The notes under the pieces were generated by a model. It worked only from the letters and a program-made list of their open reading frames with translations. It searched no databases and had not been told where the DNA came from. From the NCBI GenBank assembly GCA_016713445.1, contig JADJPB010000014.1:62001-126000 (forward strand): 64,000 nucleotides of DNA, in the 5' to 3' direction. Position numbers and translations under genes: made by a program. Source of the stretch: Bacteroidota bacterium. Its GTDB lineage: Bacteria > Bacteroidota > Bacteroidia > AKYH767-A > OLB10. This document shows positions 10,036-19,432 of this stretch, piece by piece; within the stretch, counting starts at the first letter, position 1; every line of letters starts with the position of its first letter.

Positions 10036-11041
10036 TTACGACATCTCTCCACAAAGACTCGTCACCATCAACTTTTTCACTTTCTTAGCATCATTCGGAT
10101 ATTGTCCCAATAACACCATCAACTTCGTTAATGCTGCTTCTGCATTTAAATCGGCACCATCAACAACGCCCATCGTTTTTAATTGTTTACTAGTTTCGTA
10201 TTTTCCTTGTGTAACACTACCCCCTGAACATTGTGAAACATTAATCACAATCAATCCTTTTTTGATTGCTCCCGAAAGTGTTTTGATAAATGCAGCATCC
10301 GTAGGTGCATTTCCACTGCCATAAGTAGCCATTACAATCGCTTTTAGCGAAGGCATGTTTACAATATTCTTTAACCAAACATCAGTAATGCCTGGGAAAA
10401 GTCGGAACAGACCAATACTCGTTTCGAGTTTAGTGTGGACAATTAATTTTTTTCTTGTTTGGTTTTGCAATGATGTCGTGATTGTAATCTACGTTCACAC
10501 CAACATTGGCTAAGGGTGGACAATTAGGTGACTGAAAAGCTTCGAACATGGCGGAGTTAAATTTTTCTGAACGATTTCCTCTGAAAAGTCGGTGACTAAA
10601 ATAAATGCAAACTTCCGGCACTAATACTTTACCTGCTGCAATTTCCACCGCCGATATTAAATTTCTTTTTGCATCTGTTCGGATAGCCCCTAACGGTAGT
10701 TGTGATCCTGTGAAAATAACGGGCTTGGCTAAATTCTCGAGCATAAAACTGAGCGCAGAAGCTGAATAAGACATCGTATCTGTTCCGTGGAGGATTACAA
10801 ATCCATCGAACTTCGAATAATTTTTTTCGATTGTTTGCGCCAACTCTATCCAAAAAGCAGGAGTGACATTTGAACTGTCGATGAGTTTTGAAAAAGCATG
10901 ATGCGTTAATTTGCAACCTAAATGATTTAACTCGGGTACTTGTTCGTTCACTTTGCCAAAGTCAAAAGGAACTAATGCACCTTTTTTATCATGCTGCATG
11001 CCGATGGTTCCACCAGTATATATGATTAAAATTTTTTTCAT
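10036..11041 (-). CDS. ansA: Type I L-asparaginase (one frameshift)
   Basis: About 340 residues when joined, normal for bacterial cytosolic asparaginases. Visible active-site motifs: IYTGGTIG near the N-terminus (catalytic Thr12) and ILHGTDTM (Thr87-Asp88). Known reaction: asparagine to aspartate plus ammonia. The frame breaks near 10440 in a run of seven A (PNKKKINCPH then stop versus KKLIVHTKLETSIGLFRLFPG). The ATG overlaps the stop of the TatD-type gene as ATGA, so the two are translationally coupled. Confidence 0.88.
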
Positions 11042-11805
11042 AGTCGGAATAGTTTTCGAGCGTTGCCACTAGTGATATCGGCAACTTCTTTTTTAGAAAT
11101 GTTTTTTATTTCTGCTAATTTTTCAGCAACATAATTTATATAAGCAGGCTGATTTCTTTTTCCTCGATGTGGGTGTGGTGAAAGATAAGGCCCATCAGTT
11201 TCTAAAACGAGATGCTCCATGGGAATGTCAATTACAATTTTATCGAGTCCGCCATTTTTATAGGTGAGTACCCCGCCAATCCCTAAATAAAATCCGAACT
11301 TGATTATCGTTTCGGCTTCTTCTATGGTTCCACTGAAACAATGAAAAACACCGCGGAGTCCATCTAACTGTAACTCCTTAATAATGGACAATACTTCCTG
11401 ATTGGCATTACGCGTATGCAAAGCGACAGGGAGATCTAGTTCATGCGCCAAAATCAATTGTCGTTTTAATGCGATTTCTTGCTCTTGAATGAAGTCTAAC
11501 TCCCAGTATTTATCCATTCCAATTTCACCCACTGCAATGTATTTTCCAGTCTTGAGTTCATTTTCGATGACCGAAAGCTCATCTTCAAAATCCCCTTTTA
11601 CATAGCATGGATGCAATCCCATCATCGGGATACAATATCCAGGAAAATCAACTGAAAGTTTTTTAATACCTTCAATCGATTCACTGTCAATATTAGGCAA
11701 CAACATCTGACTTACTCCATCTTGTTGAGCAGCATGTATTAGCGCTTGGAGATCTCCTTCATATTCTTTGGCATATAAATGAATATGGGTATCTATGATT
11801 TGCAT
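11038..11805 (-). CDS. TatD-family metal-dependent hydrolase (DNase)
   Basis: A 255-residue TIM-barrel amidohydrolase of normal length. Metal ligands are seen in order: DTHIHLY (HxH, residues 7 and 9), VGEIGMD (Glu), ALHTRN (His), FHCFSGT (His) and ETDGPYLSPHPHRG (Asp). Known family role: metal-dependent 3'-5' exonuclease or other phosphoesterase in the cytosol. First gene of a two-gene unit with asparaginase. Confidence 0.92.
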   Translation of the reverse strand: MQIIDTHIHLYAKEYEGDLQALIHAAQQDGVSQMLLPNIDSESIEGIKKLSVDFPGYCIPMMGLHPCYVKGDFEDELSVIENELKTGKYIAVGEIGMDKYWELDFIQEQEIALKRQLILAHELDLPVALHTRNANQEVLSIIKELQLDGLRGVFHCFSGTIEEAETIIKFGFYLGIGGVLTYKNGGLDKIVIDIPMEHLVLETDGPYLSPHPHRGKRNQPAYINYVAEKLAEIKNISKKEVADITSGNARKLFRL

Positions 11806-11846
11806 GGTGCGAATTTATTAAGTTTGAGGCTCCAAAACCGATAATC

Positions 11847-12832
11847 TTGTCAAAATTTCTCATTCTCCGATTTAGCTCTATTGGTGACATCGTACTTACG
11901 TCACCAGTGATTCGATGCTTAAAGGAGCAAGTGCCAAATGCGGAAATCCATTTTTTGACAAAGAAAAATTATGCTACGGTATTAAAACATCATCCTCAAA
12001 TAGATAAACTTTGGTCGACAGATGGCACGTTAGACGATGTGATAGATGGATTGAAAGCGGAAAAGTTTGATTATATTATTGATCTCCACAATAACCTTCG
12101 CTCTATCAAAATCAAAAGAAAATTAAAAGTAAAAGTTTTGCTTTTCGAAAGTTGAACATGCAGAAATGGATGCTTGTGAATATGCATATTGATCGAATGC
12201 CAAAAGTGCATATCGTCGATCGCTATTTAGATACTGTTCAAAGTTTTGGTGTAAAGAATGATTTGAAAGGTCTCGATTTTTTTTCAGAACCTGGCGCAGA
12301 AAATGTTTTAAAAAAGTTGCCGGAGACGCATCAAAAAGGTTTTGTTGCTATTGCTATTGGTGCACAGCATACTACTAAAATGATGCCCAGTGATAAAATT
12401 ATACGCGTGATTAAAGCATTGAAGTATCCCGTGGTTTTGTTAGGAGGGAAGGAAGATAAAATTCGGAGCAAGCAGATTGAAATGGGCGTAATGGAAAATG
12501 TTTGGAATGTTTGTGGACAATTATCGCTTGGTGAATCTGCCCAAATAGTAAAAGCTGCTAAAGTGGTGCTTACACACGATACTGGCCTAATGCATATCGC
12601 GGCGGCTTTTCATAAGCCCATCGTTTCCGTTTGGGGAAATACGGTTCCGGAATTTGGAATGACACCTTACCTTCCACAAAATCTAAGTTTGTCGAAAATT
12701 ATGGAAGTGAAAAATCTCAACTGCCGACCTTGTTCAAAGATAGGATTTGATAAGTGCCCCAAAGGTCATTTCAACTGCATGAGCGAAATTGACAATCCAG
12801 CAATCGTGAACGCAATAAAATCTTTTTTCTAA
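11847..12832 (+). CDS. Family 9 glycosyltransferase (heptosyltransferase-like; one frameshift)
   Basis: About 328 residues joined. The N-terminus KFLILRFSSIGDIVLTSPVI is the hallmark of ADP-heptose:LPS heptosyltransferases, and the C-terminal half holds ...THDTGLMHIAAAF... and a Cys-rich tail (CRPCSKIGFDKCPKGHFNC). The start appears to be TTG at 11847, since no ATG fits the conserved opening. The frame breaks near 12137: one more A gives KSFAFRKLNMQKWMLVN. Likely role: adds a heptose or related sugar to LPS core; the exact sugar is unknown. Confidence 0.85.
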
Positions 12833-12848
12833 TTTTTATTTAGAAGTA

Positions 12849-13370
12849 TTACGATTTCCCTTCCATAAACAAAGCTTTCAGCTCTGTTGCATCTGCTGCT
12901 TTCATCTTTCCAGCAAGAATTAGAGAAAGTTGTCGACGACGTAAAGCACTTGCATAACGAACTTTTTCTTCTTCCGATTCAGGAACTAATTCAGGAACGT
13001 GAATTGGATTTCCAAGTTGATCTACCGCAACAAAAGTGTAAATCGCTTCATTGCTTTTTATTTTCTTATTTCGGAAATTATCTTCTACCCATACATCAAT
13101 AAAAACTTCCATACTCGAATTAAACGAGCGCGAAATCTTTGCCTGAACCGTAACAATATCTCCTAGTTTGATGGGATGTGTAAAAGCAACATTGTTTACC
13201 GCCGCAGTCACTACCACTCTCCCACAATGCCGATGCGCTGCAATGGCTGCTGTGATATCCATCCAGTGCAACAACCGACCTCCCATCAAATTTCCCAAGG
13301 TATTAGTATCGTTCGGAAGAACAATTTCAGTGGAGATGGCTACGCTATCGGAGGGAGTTTTGGTTTTCAT
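12849..13370 (-). CDS. Acyl-CoA thioesterase, hotdog fold
   Basis: About 173 residues starting MKTKTPSDS (ATG 13370; six extra codons are open upstream). The motif GNLMGGRLLHWMDITAAIAA is the catalytic Asp region of YciA/BFIT-type thioesterases, followed by the hotdog strand pattern VAFTHPIKLGDIV. Known role: hydrolysis of acyl-CoA. Convergent with the glycosyltransferase. Confidence 0.88.
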   Translation of the reverse strand: MKTKTPSDSVAISTEIVLPNDTNTLGNLMGGRLLHWMDITAAIAAHRHCGRVVVTAAVNNVAFTHPIKLGDIVTVQAKISRSFNSSMEVFIDVWVEDNFRNKKIKSNEAIYTFVAVDQLGNPIHVPELVPESEEEKVRYASALRRRQLSLILAGKMKAADATELKALFMEGKS

Positions 13371-13388
13371 AGGAGAAATTTTGTGCAA

Positions 13389-13690
13389 AGATAGTTATAA
13401 ATGAGAGTGAGAAAGAGAGGGAGAGCTATGGGCTTCTTGTAACTCCTTCATATTCATACCTATTCTATTGGAGTTTTTAATTTATTTCAGAGCCAAAACT
13501 GCAAATTCATACTGAGACTTTAGCTTCCAACTTTCTTACAATTCAGAAGTATAAAATGATGATAGCCGTTTGCAAAAGTTTGATGATCAATGCATAGAAT
13601 TTATTAATAATTTGAATTAAAGTTGGTTGTATTTGAGTCAAATTCTACAAAAAGTAAAGGGATACTTCAACTCTTGGGAGAAGAAAGCGA
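13389..13690. other. Intergenic region at the left edge of the tRNA-Arg island
   Basis: AT-rich and without a gene. I looked for a copy of the tRNA-Arg 3' end here, which would mark a second attachment site, and did not find one. Confidence 0.4.
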
Positions 13691-14743
13691 TTAAACAAGA
13701 ATTTGTTTTAAAAATTCAGAATATGAGCTACCAAAATAGAAGTACACATTCTTTTTAAGCAAAATTCTAACCTTTTTCATATTACTGCGCCTTTTCGACA
13801 ATTTTTCCTTATCTTCTTTATTGCCTTCCCACATAAATACATAAATGTTCTTATCATTTATTAAATCAAAATTGATTCTATCTAACCCAATTCTGTTATT
13901 ATTAAAATCATCGAAACCATAACCCATAATAATAATTTCTCAGCATCATTTAGAAATTGTTCACACTTTCTCTCGGTCTCAGTTAGCATTGACCTTTCGT
14001 GGAACATCGGTTTAAATTGATTTCGAAAATCCAATAGTGAAATTAAATTATCATTACTGTTACCAAATGGAAGATATTTTTCTTTATCAATCGTTATGGA
14101 GTCATTCATGTCTTCAATCTCTTTAATCTTTCCAACACTTCCATAAACATGAATAAAGCACTCCTTTAAGTAATGATATAGTTGCCAGAGTTGTCTATCT
14201 GAATTTACCAATGTTCTTTTGAAATGAAGGTAGATAAACCAATCTATTATTCTGTCATAGTTGAAGTTAATTATTTTCAATTTATTTCGCTTATTCTGAA
14301 AAATTAAATCATAATTATCTATGAAACCAAACAATACTTTAAGCCAATTATCCTTTATATCTGTATCTAATTTATTTTTTAATTGTTCCTCCCACCCAAT
14401 AATATGTGCAATAATTAGAGTTTGGGCGATTGTTTCAAACTTTTTTTCTTTTCCTGACTATACTCTGGAAAATTCATTATTTCGTCCAGAAAATAATCAA
14501 TAGAGGAGGAATCCCCTAAATCTTGGATATAATTATCTATACTTTCCTTAAATTCCTTTGTATCTTCTTCTTTTATATCATTTAAATCTAACAATCTTTA
14601 CTTAAATATTTTTGAGTTACTTTATCATCTGTAACTCTATCACTAACAAGATTTATTAATTCTAATCCAGTTCCAAAAGTCATTACATATAGCTTTTGAT
14701 GCGCCTGCCCCAATGATTAGAACATTTTTTTTGATTCCTTCAT
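13691..14743 (-). CDS. SIR2-like domain protein, candidate defence NADase (several frameshifts)
   Basis: Joining the frames from ATG 14743 gives about 350 residues with the SIR2-like signature in order: VLIIGAGASKA near the N-terminus (NAD-binding Rossmann glycines), KIINFNYDRIIDWF, CFIHVYGSVGKI (candidate catalytic His) and IMGYGFDDFNN near the C-terminus. Known for this family: bacterial SIR2-like proteins often deplete NAD in anti-phage defence. Frame breaks lie near 13925, 14455, 14596, 14680 and 14725, most explained by a missing A or T in a homopolymer, so the gene may be intact in the organism. It starts 18 bp after the stop of the membrane-protein gene, so the two form a unit. Confidence 0.7.
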
Positions 14744-14761
14744 TTATTTATAATAATTAAA

Positions 14762-15329
14762 TTAAGCTAAAGGAAATAGCCACTTAGTTCTTAAAGGAAT
14801 ATCTTCAATTTGAGTGGTAACAAGAACAATAAAATTATGTTGTTCTTTCATTTCTTCAATAGCTTCATTGTAATTTTTTATGAATTCCTTCTTACGATTG
14901 TTATTGAATTGCGGGAAAACTGAATCATTGTAAATTTCTTCAAATTCCTCCACAGATTCTGTAATAAAATCTACAGATAGTGAATAGAACTTTATTGCAT
15001 TCTCAAAGTTGTAGTACAAGTCAGATAGTTCCTTTCTCTTTGATGTTTTGCGGTAGTGTACACAATATGCTATTACATCACGAGTATCATAATGAAAAAT
15101 TATATTTGGATTGTATAACTTTAATTCATCGTTCGGACTAAATTCATTAAATTCATATAACGGTTTAATGTCCTTTAAAATCTCACTGTTGTTATTAAGC
15201 AGATTTCTAAGATGAAAAAGAACAATTCACAATCAGTTTTTTCTTGCTAAAATTTGACCATTGTTGAAAGTAGACTGTAAAGAAAAAAATTAATACAGCA
15301 ATAAATAATGGTTGGGAGATAAAATCCAT
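14762..15329 (-). CDS. Hypothetical single-span membrane protein, partner of the SIR2-like gene (one frameshift)
   Basis: Joined from ATG 15329 it is about 188 residues: one N-terminal membrane span (FIAVLIFFFTVYF), a short basic linker, then a charged, mostly helical cytosolic part (e.g. ESVEEFEEIYND, KKEFIKNYNEAIEEM). The frame breaks near 15210. I do not recognise a family. Position directly upstream of the SIR2-like gene suggests a membrane sensor or anchor; that is inference. Confidence 0.5.
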
Positions 15330-15467
15330 ATGGTAACTTTTTATTATTCTATACATAAAGTTAACCATTTAAAAGCTACTTCAAAAGTAGATTGTCAATG
15401 AATAATAAATTAAATGATCATATTATATTGTTTATTAGATTGATAAGTAATATATTATTATTATTTA

Positions 15468-15500
15468 GTGCACTCGGTGGGATTAGCTTCGCAGTTCCCT
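15468..15500. repeat. Outermost degenerate fragment of the tRNA-Arg-derived repeat
   Basis: GTGCACTCGGTGGGATT matches the tRNA-Arg 3' end used in every unit of the neighbouring array, then diverges. It lies beyond the two facing terminators. Confidence 0.6.
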
Positions 15501-15528
15501 TCTAGCCGGATGGGAAATAGTGAATGTC

Positions 15529-15553
15529 AACCCGCAATGCGGGTTGCTTTTTT
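15529..15553 (+). terminator. Intrinsic terminator, plus strand
   Basis: AACCCGC-AAT-GCGGGTT followed by GC and a T run. Confidence 0.75.
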
Positions 15554-15590
15554 ATTTTATTCCAGAGGCACAAGCAAGCTTGACCTCCTT

Positions 15591-15613
15591 AAATAAAAAA
15601 ACAGCGTTGCTGT
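15591..15613 (-). terminator. Intrinsic terminator at the end of the tRNA-Arg repeat array
   Basis: On the minus strand ACAGC-AAC-GCTGT is followed by seven T and ATTT. It lies directly downstream of the last array unit in the direction of tRNA-Arg transcription, so the tRNA and the whole array could form one transcript ending here. Confidence 0.7.
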
Positions 15614-15630
15614 CATTCACATATTAATCA

Positions 15631-17125
15631 GTGCACGGCGGGATTTGAACCCCCAACCAACAGTCGCGAAGCCTCGCGACGGAATCTGTTAATTGTCGCT
15701 AATGATCAGAGTAAACGAAGTGCACTCGGCGGGACTCCTTAGGTCTGCCCAAAGGCAGGAACCCACAACCAACAGTCGCGAAGCCTCGCGACGGAATCTG
15801 CTAATTGTCGCTAATGATCAGAGTAAACGAAGTGCACTCGGCGGGACTCCTTCGTCTGCCCAAAGGCAGGGAACCCACAACCAACAGTCGCGAAGCCTCG
15901 CGACGGAATCTGTTAATTGTCGCTAATGATCAGAGTAAACGAAGTGCACTCGACGGGACTCCTTTGTCTGCCCAAAGGCAGGGAACCCCACAACCAACAG
16001 TCGCGAAGCCTCGCGACGGAATCTGTAACGTTCTCTTTCTTAGAAAGTGTAATACATTCATAAATCTTCCGCTCTCACACTCTTCTCGCTCTGATTTAGT
16101 GCACTCGGCGGACTCCTTTGTCTGCCCAAAGGCAGGGAACCCACAACCAACAGTCGCGAAGCCTCGCGACGGAATCTGTAACGTTCTCTTTCTTAGAAAG
16201 TGTAATACATTCATAAATCTTCCGCTCTCACACTCTTTCTCGCTCTGTTTTAGTGCACTCGGCGGGACTCCTTTGTCTGCCCAAAGGCAGGGAACCCACA
16301 ACCAACAGTCGCGAAGCCTCGCGACGGAATCTGTTAATTGTCGCTAATGATCAGAGTAAACGAAGTGCACTCGGCGGGACTCCTTTGTCTGCCCAAAGGC
16401 AGGGAACCCACCACAACACCCCCCAACAACACAACCACCCCCCAACACCAACAAACGCGCCGGCCCGCGGGGGGCGGGGTTTTTGGCGATCAGAGTAAAC
16501 GAAGTGCACTCGGCGGGACTCCTTTGTCTGCCCAAAGGCAGGGAACCCACAACCAACAGTCGCGAAGCCTCGCGACGGAATCTGTTAATTGTCGCTAATG
16601 ATCAGAGTAAACGAAGTGCACTCGGCGGGACTCCTTCGTCTGCCCAAAGGCAGGGAACCCACAACCAACAGTCGCGAAGCCTCGCGACGGAATCTGTTAA
16701 TTGTCGCTAATGATCAGAGTAAACGAAGTGCACTCGGCGGGACTCCTTTGTCTGCCAAAAGGCAGGGAACCCACAACCAACAGTCGCGAAGCCTCGCGAC
16801 GGAATCTGTTATAGGTCGCTAATGATCAGAGTAAACGAAGTGCACTCGGCGGGACTCCTTTGTCTGCCAAAAGGCAGGGAACCCACAACCAACAGTCGCG
16901 AAGCCTCGCGACGGAATCTGTTATAGATCGCTAATGATCAGAGTAAACGAAGTGCACTCGGCGGGACTCGACCCTACCAACAGTCGCGAAGCCGCGACGG
17001 AATCTGTTATAGGTCGCTAATGATCAGAGTAAACGAAGTGCACTGGCGGGACTCGAACCCTACAACAGTCGCGAAGCCTCGCGACGGAATCTGTTAATTG
17101 TCGCTAATGATCAGAGTAAACGAAG
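15631..17125 (-). repeat. Tandem array of about 13 units derived from the 3' half of tRNA-Arg(CCG)
   Basis: Units start with GTGCAC(T)CGGCGGGA at about 15631, 15719, 15831, 15943, 16099, 16252, 16365, 16505, 16617, 16729, 16841, 16953 and 17037; the usual period is 112 bp. On the minus strand each unit carries the tRNA anticodon-loop start (ACAGATTCCG), an inserted hairpin (TCGCGA-GGCT-TCGCGA), the 3' anticodon strand and variable region (TGTTGGTTGTGG), the T-loop start GGGTTC, a second inserted hairpin (CTGCC-TTTG-GGCAG), then GAGTCCCGCCGAGTGCAC. A linker TTCGTTTACTCTGATCATT joins units. Units at 15631, 16953 and 17037 lack the second hairpin. Two units (15943, 16099) have a different linker with TTAGAAAGTGTAATACATTC. 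Open frames on both strands are repeat artefacts. Confidence 0.9.
16411..16490. other. Anomalous C/G-rich patch inside the array
   Basis: One unit is replaced after GGGAACCCAC by a run of C and A triplets, then GCGCCGGCCCGCGGGGGGCG and GGGTTTTTGGC, before the unit resumes at GATCAGAGTAAACG. The composition is unlike anything else in the window and may be a consensus error in a collapsed repeat. Confidence 0.6.
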
Positions 17126-17198
17126 TGCACTCGGCGGGACTCGAACCCACAACCAACAGAATCGGAATCTGTCATTCTATCCATTGAACTACGAGTGC
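17126..17198 (-). tRNA. tRNA-Arg (anticodon CCG)
   Basis: On the minus strand: acceptor GCACTCG pairs fully with CGAGTGC; D-arm TAGTTCAATGGATAGAAT; anticodon arm ACAGA-TTCCGAT-TCTGT giving anticodon CCG; T-arm GTGGG-TTCGAGT-CCCGC. No CCA is encoded. It is the complete member next to the repeat array, which copies its 3' half. Confidence 0.95.
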
Positions 17199-17208
17199 AG
17201 TAAGAGGG

Positions 17209-17216
17209 CAAAAGTA
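17209..17216 (-). promoter_or_regulatory. Candidate promoter -7 element for tRNA-Arg and the array
   Basis: Minus-strand TACTTTTG fits the Bacteroidota TAnnTTTG element and ends 10 bp before the tRNA 5' end. The -33 TTTG is not clear. Confidence 0.5.
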
Positions 17217-17305
17217 CATATTTCAATGAATACAGAATCTATAGCATCTTACTTGAAAACCAGTGCATTAGCCCCATGACATTCTCGCATTTAACCTAAT
17301 TCTGA

Positions 17306-17323
17306 TCCCGATAGCTATCGGGA
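17306..17323. repeat. Perfect 18-bp palindrome
   Basis: TCCCGATAG-CTATCGGGA. A related hairpin TCCCGA-TGCT-TCGGGA occurs at 19169-19184. Such CCCGA/TCGGG palindromes are common between Bacteroidota genes. Confidence 0.7.
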
Positions 17324-17379
17324 CTTAATTCATAATTCTTAATTCTTCATTCTGAATTCTTAATTCTGAATTAAACCCC

Positions 17380-17387
17380 TATCTTTG
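17380..17387 (+). promoter_or_regulatory. Candidate promoter -7 element for the ABC-F gene
   Basis: TATCTTTG matches TAnnTTTG and lies 22 bp before the ATG, preceded by a degenerate TTAATTC repeat. No clear -33 element. Confidence 0.5.
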
Positions 17388-17409
17388 CACCCCCAAATAC
17401 TTGACCAAA

Positions 17410-19041
17410 ATGCTCTCAGTATCAAATCTTTCCTTGCGTTACGGCAAGCGTGTTCTCTTCGATGATGTTAACATCAAATTTGTTCCCGGCAATTGCTACG
17501 GAATCATTGGTGCTAACGGCGCTGGAAAATCTACTTTTTTGAAGATTTTATCAGGTGAAATTGACGCAACTACCGGACAAGTTTCTATGAACCCTGGAGC
17601 AAGAATGAGCGTGTTGAAACAGAATCATTATGCTTACGATGCATTTAACGTGTTGGAAACGGTGATGATGGGAAATGTGAAGTTGATGGAAGTGATTCGA
17701 GAAAAAGATGCTATCTATGAAAAACCTGATTTCTCTGAAGCAGATGGTTTGCGTGCTGCTGAATTGGAAAGTCTTTTTGCAGAGATGGGTGGCTGGGATG
17801 CCGAAAGTAATGCAGCCAGTTTGTTGAGCGATTTAGGAGTAAAGGAAGAATTACACGGAAAGAAAATGACGGAGATTAGCGGAAAAGAAAAAGTGCGTGT
17901 GCTTCTTGCACAAGCTCTTTATGGAAATCCGGATATTCTTTTATTGGATGAGCCGACCAACGACCTCGACGTTGAAACAATCACGTGGTTGGAGAATTTT
18001 TTAGCCGATTTTCAAAATACAGTATTGGTAGTAAGTCACGATCGTCACTTCTTAGACTCAGTATGTACACACGTTGCCGATATCGATTTTGGTAAGATGC
18101 AATTGTATTCAGGTAACTATACTTTCTGGTATGAATCTAGTCAGTTGGCATTGCGTCAGCGTAGCGATCAAAATAAGAAAGTGGAAGATAAACGTAAAGA
18201 GTTGCAGGAATTCGTTGAGCGTTTTTCTGCGAATGCTTCAAAGTCGCGTCAGGCAACAAGTCGTAAAAAACTATTGGAGAAATTAGTGGTGGAGGATATT
18301 CCAGCATCTACACGTAAGTATCCCGGTATTATTTTCAGACCTGATCGCGATTGTGGAGATCAGTTATTAAGAGTGGAGGGATTGAGTAAAGTTTCGAACG
18401 AAGGATTGGTTTTCTTCAAGGATATTACTTTCTCTATGGACAAGGGTGATAAGATCGCCGTAATCTCCAAAGAGCGTCGTGCGGTAACTTCGTTTTTTCA
18501 AATCATTACTGAAAATGAAACTGCAGATGAAGAAACTTATGAGTGGGGAACTACAATTACGCGTTCTTATTTGCCAAATGATAACGCAGCATTTTTTAAA
18601 GAAAATATGTCATTGATTGATTGGTTGCGTCAGTTCTCTAAGGAAAAGGAAGAAAGTTTTGTGCGCGGATTTTTAGGAAAGATGTTGTTCTCCGGCGAAG
18701 AGTCGTTGAAGATGTCTACTGTGCTTTCAGGAGGAGAAAAAGTGCGTTGTATGATTTCTCGGATGATGTTGACGAATGCAAATTGCATTATTCTCGATGA
18801 GCCTACGAATCACTTAGATCTTGAATCGATCACTGCTTTTAACGATGCGATGGTTGATTGGAAACATATTGCATTGTTCAGTTCACATGACCATGCGTTT
18901 ACTCATACAGTAGCGAATCGTATTGTTGAATTAACACCTACAGGTATCATTGATCGTCGTATGACTTACGATGAGTATTTAGAAGACACCACCGTTCAAG
19001 AATTGCGCGCACGGATGTACGGGGATTTAATCACTGCTTAA
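17410..19041 (+). CDS. ABC-F family ATPase (YbiT-like)
   Basis: 543 residues from ATG 17410 (MLSVSNLSLRYG); an upstream TTG adds three codons and is less likely. Two ABC domains joined by a charged linker (about 235-310), no membrane spans. Domain 1 has Walker A GANGAGKS and Walker B DILLLDEPTNDLD; its signature is ISGKEKVRVLLAQAL instead of LSGGEK. Domain 2 has signature VLSGGEKVRCMISRMM and Walker B CIILDEPTNHLD, but its Walker A position reads ISKERRAVTSFF without the GxxxxGK loop. Known role of ABC-F proteins: act on the ribosome to relieve stalled translation, some giving antibiotic resistance. A degenerate second P-loop is, as far as I recall, seen in other Bacteroidota members. Confidence 0.9.
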   Translation: MLSVSNLSLRYGKRVLFDDVNIKFVPGNCYGIIGANGAGKSTFLKILSGEIDATTGQVSMNPGARMSVLKQNHYAYDAFNVLETVMMGNVKLMEVIREKDAIYEKPDFSEADGLRAAELESLFAEMGGWDAESNAASLLSDLGVKEELHGKKMTEISGKEKVRVLLAQALYGNPDILLLDEPTNDLDVETITWLENFLADFQNTVLVVSHDRHFLDSVCTHVADIDFGKMQLYSGNYTFWYESSQLALRQRSDQNKKVEDKRKELQEFVERFSANASKSRQATSRKKLLEKLVVEDIPASTRKYPGIIFRPDRDCGDQLLRVEGLSKVSNEGLVFFKDITFSMDKGDKIAVISKERRAVTSFFQIITENETADEETYEWGTTITRSYLPNDNAAFFKENMSLIDWLRQFSKEKEESFVRGFLGKMLFSGEESLKMSTVLSGGEKVRCMISRMMLTNANCIILDEPTNHLDLESITAFNDAMVDWKHIALFSSHDHAFTHTVANRIVELTPTGIIDRRMTYDEYLEDTTVQELRARMYGDLITA

Positions 19042-19432
19042 AAATATATAATCCCAATTTCACATATTATATATTCCAATTATTTAAACATAATGGAAGC
19101 ATAATTCGAGTAATAATTATTAATAAACAGGAATATCGTTCGGTACGGTGCGAAGGTCGTCCAGGCAATCCCGATGCTTCGGGACGAACCGATTTTTGCT
19201 GAACCGATGAAGTAAAGAGATAGCACTAAAGATTGTTCAGTGGTTGCGAAAGAAAATAGAAAGCAGAAACCGCAAAAATAGGTTGGTGTTGGGTGGCGTG
19301 CTTTCTTTGGTTACTTTCTTTTCACGTAAAAGAAAGTAACAAGTAATATAGGACTAGAATCTTAATTTATAACATAGAATTCATTGCAAGTCAATATTAG
19401 TGCTAAACTAGGTAGAAATAGAATTATGTTTA
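19042..19432. other. Intergenic region with palindromes, no gene
   Basis: Holds the hairpin TCCCGA-TGCT-TCGGGA at 19169-19184 and the long inverted repeat at 19310-19340. No ORF of protein character. Confidence 0.5.
19310..19340. repeat. 13-bp perfect inverted repeat
   Basis: GTTACTTTCTTTT (19310-19322), 5-nt loop CACGT, AAAAGAAAGTAAC (19328-19340). It is inside a sequence type that I have seen between genes in many Bacteroidota; function unknown. Confidence 0.75.

Noticed and set aside
13389..13690. Second attachment site for an integrative element using tRNA-Arg
   Set aside because: No copy of the tRNA 3' end (GTGCACTCGGCGGG) was found on the far side of the SIR2 island.
15693..16822. Several overlapping open frames on both strands, up to 180 codons
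   Set aside because: They repeat with the 112-bp unit, have no RNA- or protein-independent character, and are explained by the tRNA-Arg-derived array.
15631..17125. Possible CRISPR array
   Set aside because: Units are 112 bp with no unique spacers, the repeats are tRNA-derived, and no cas gene is nearby.
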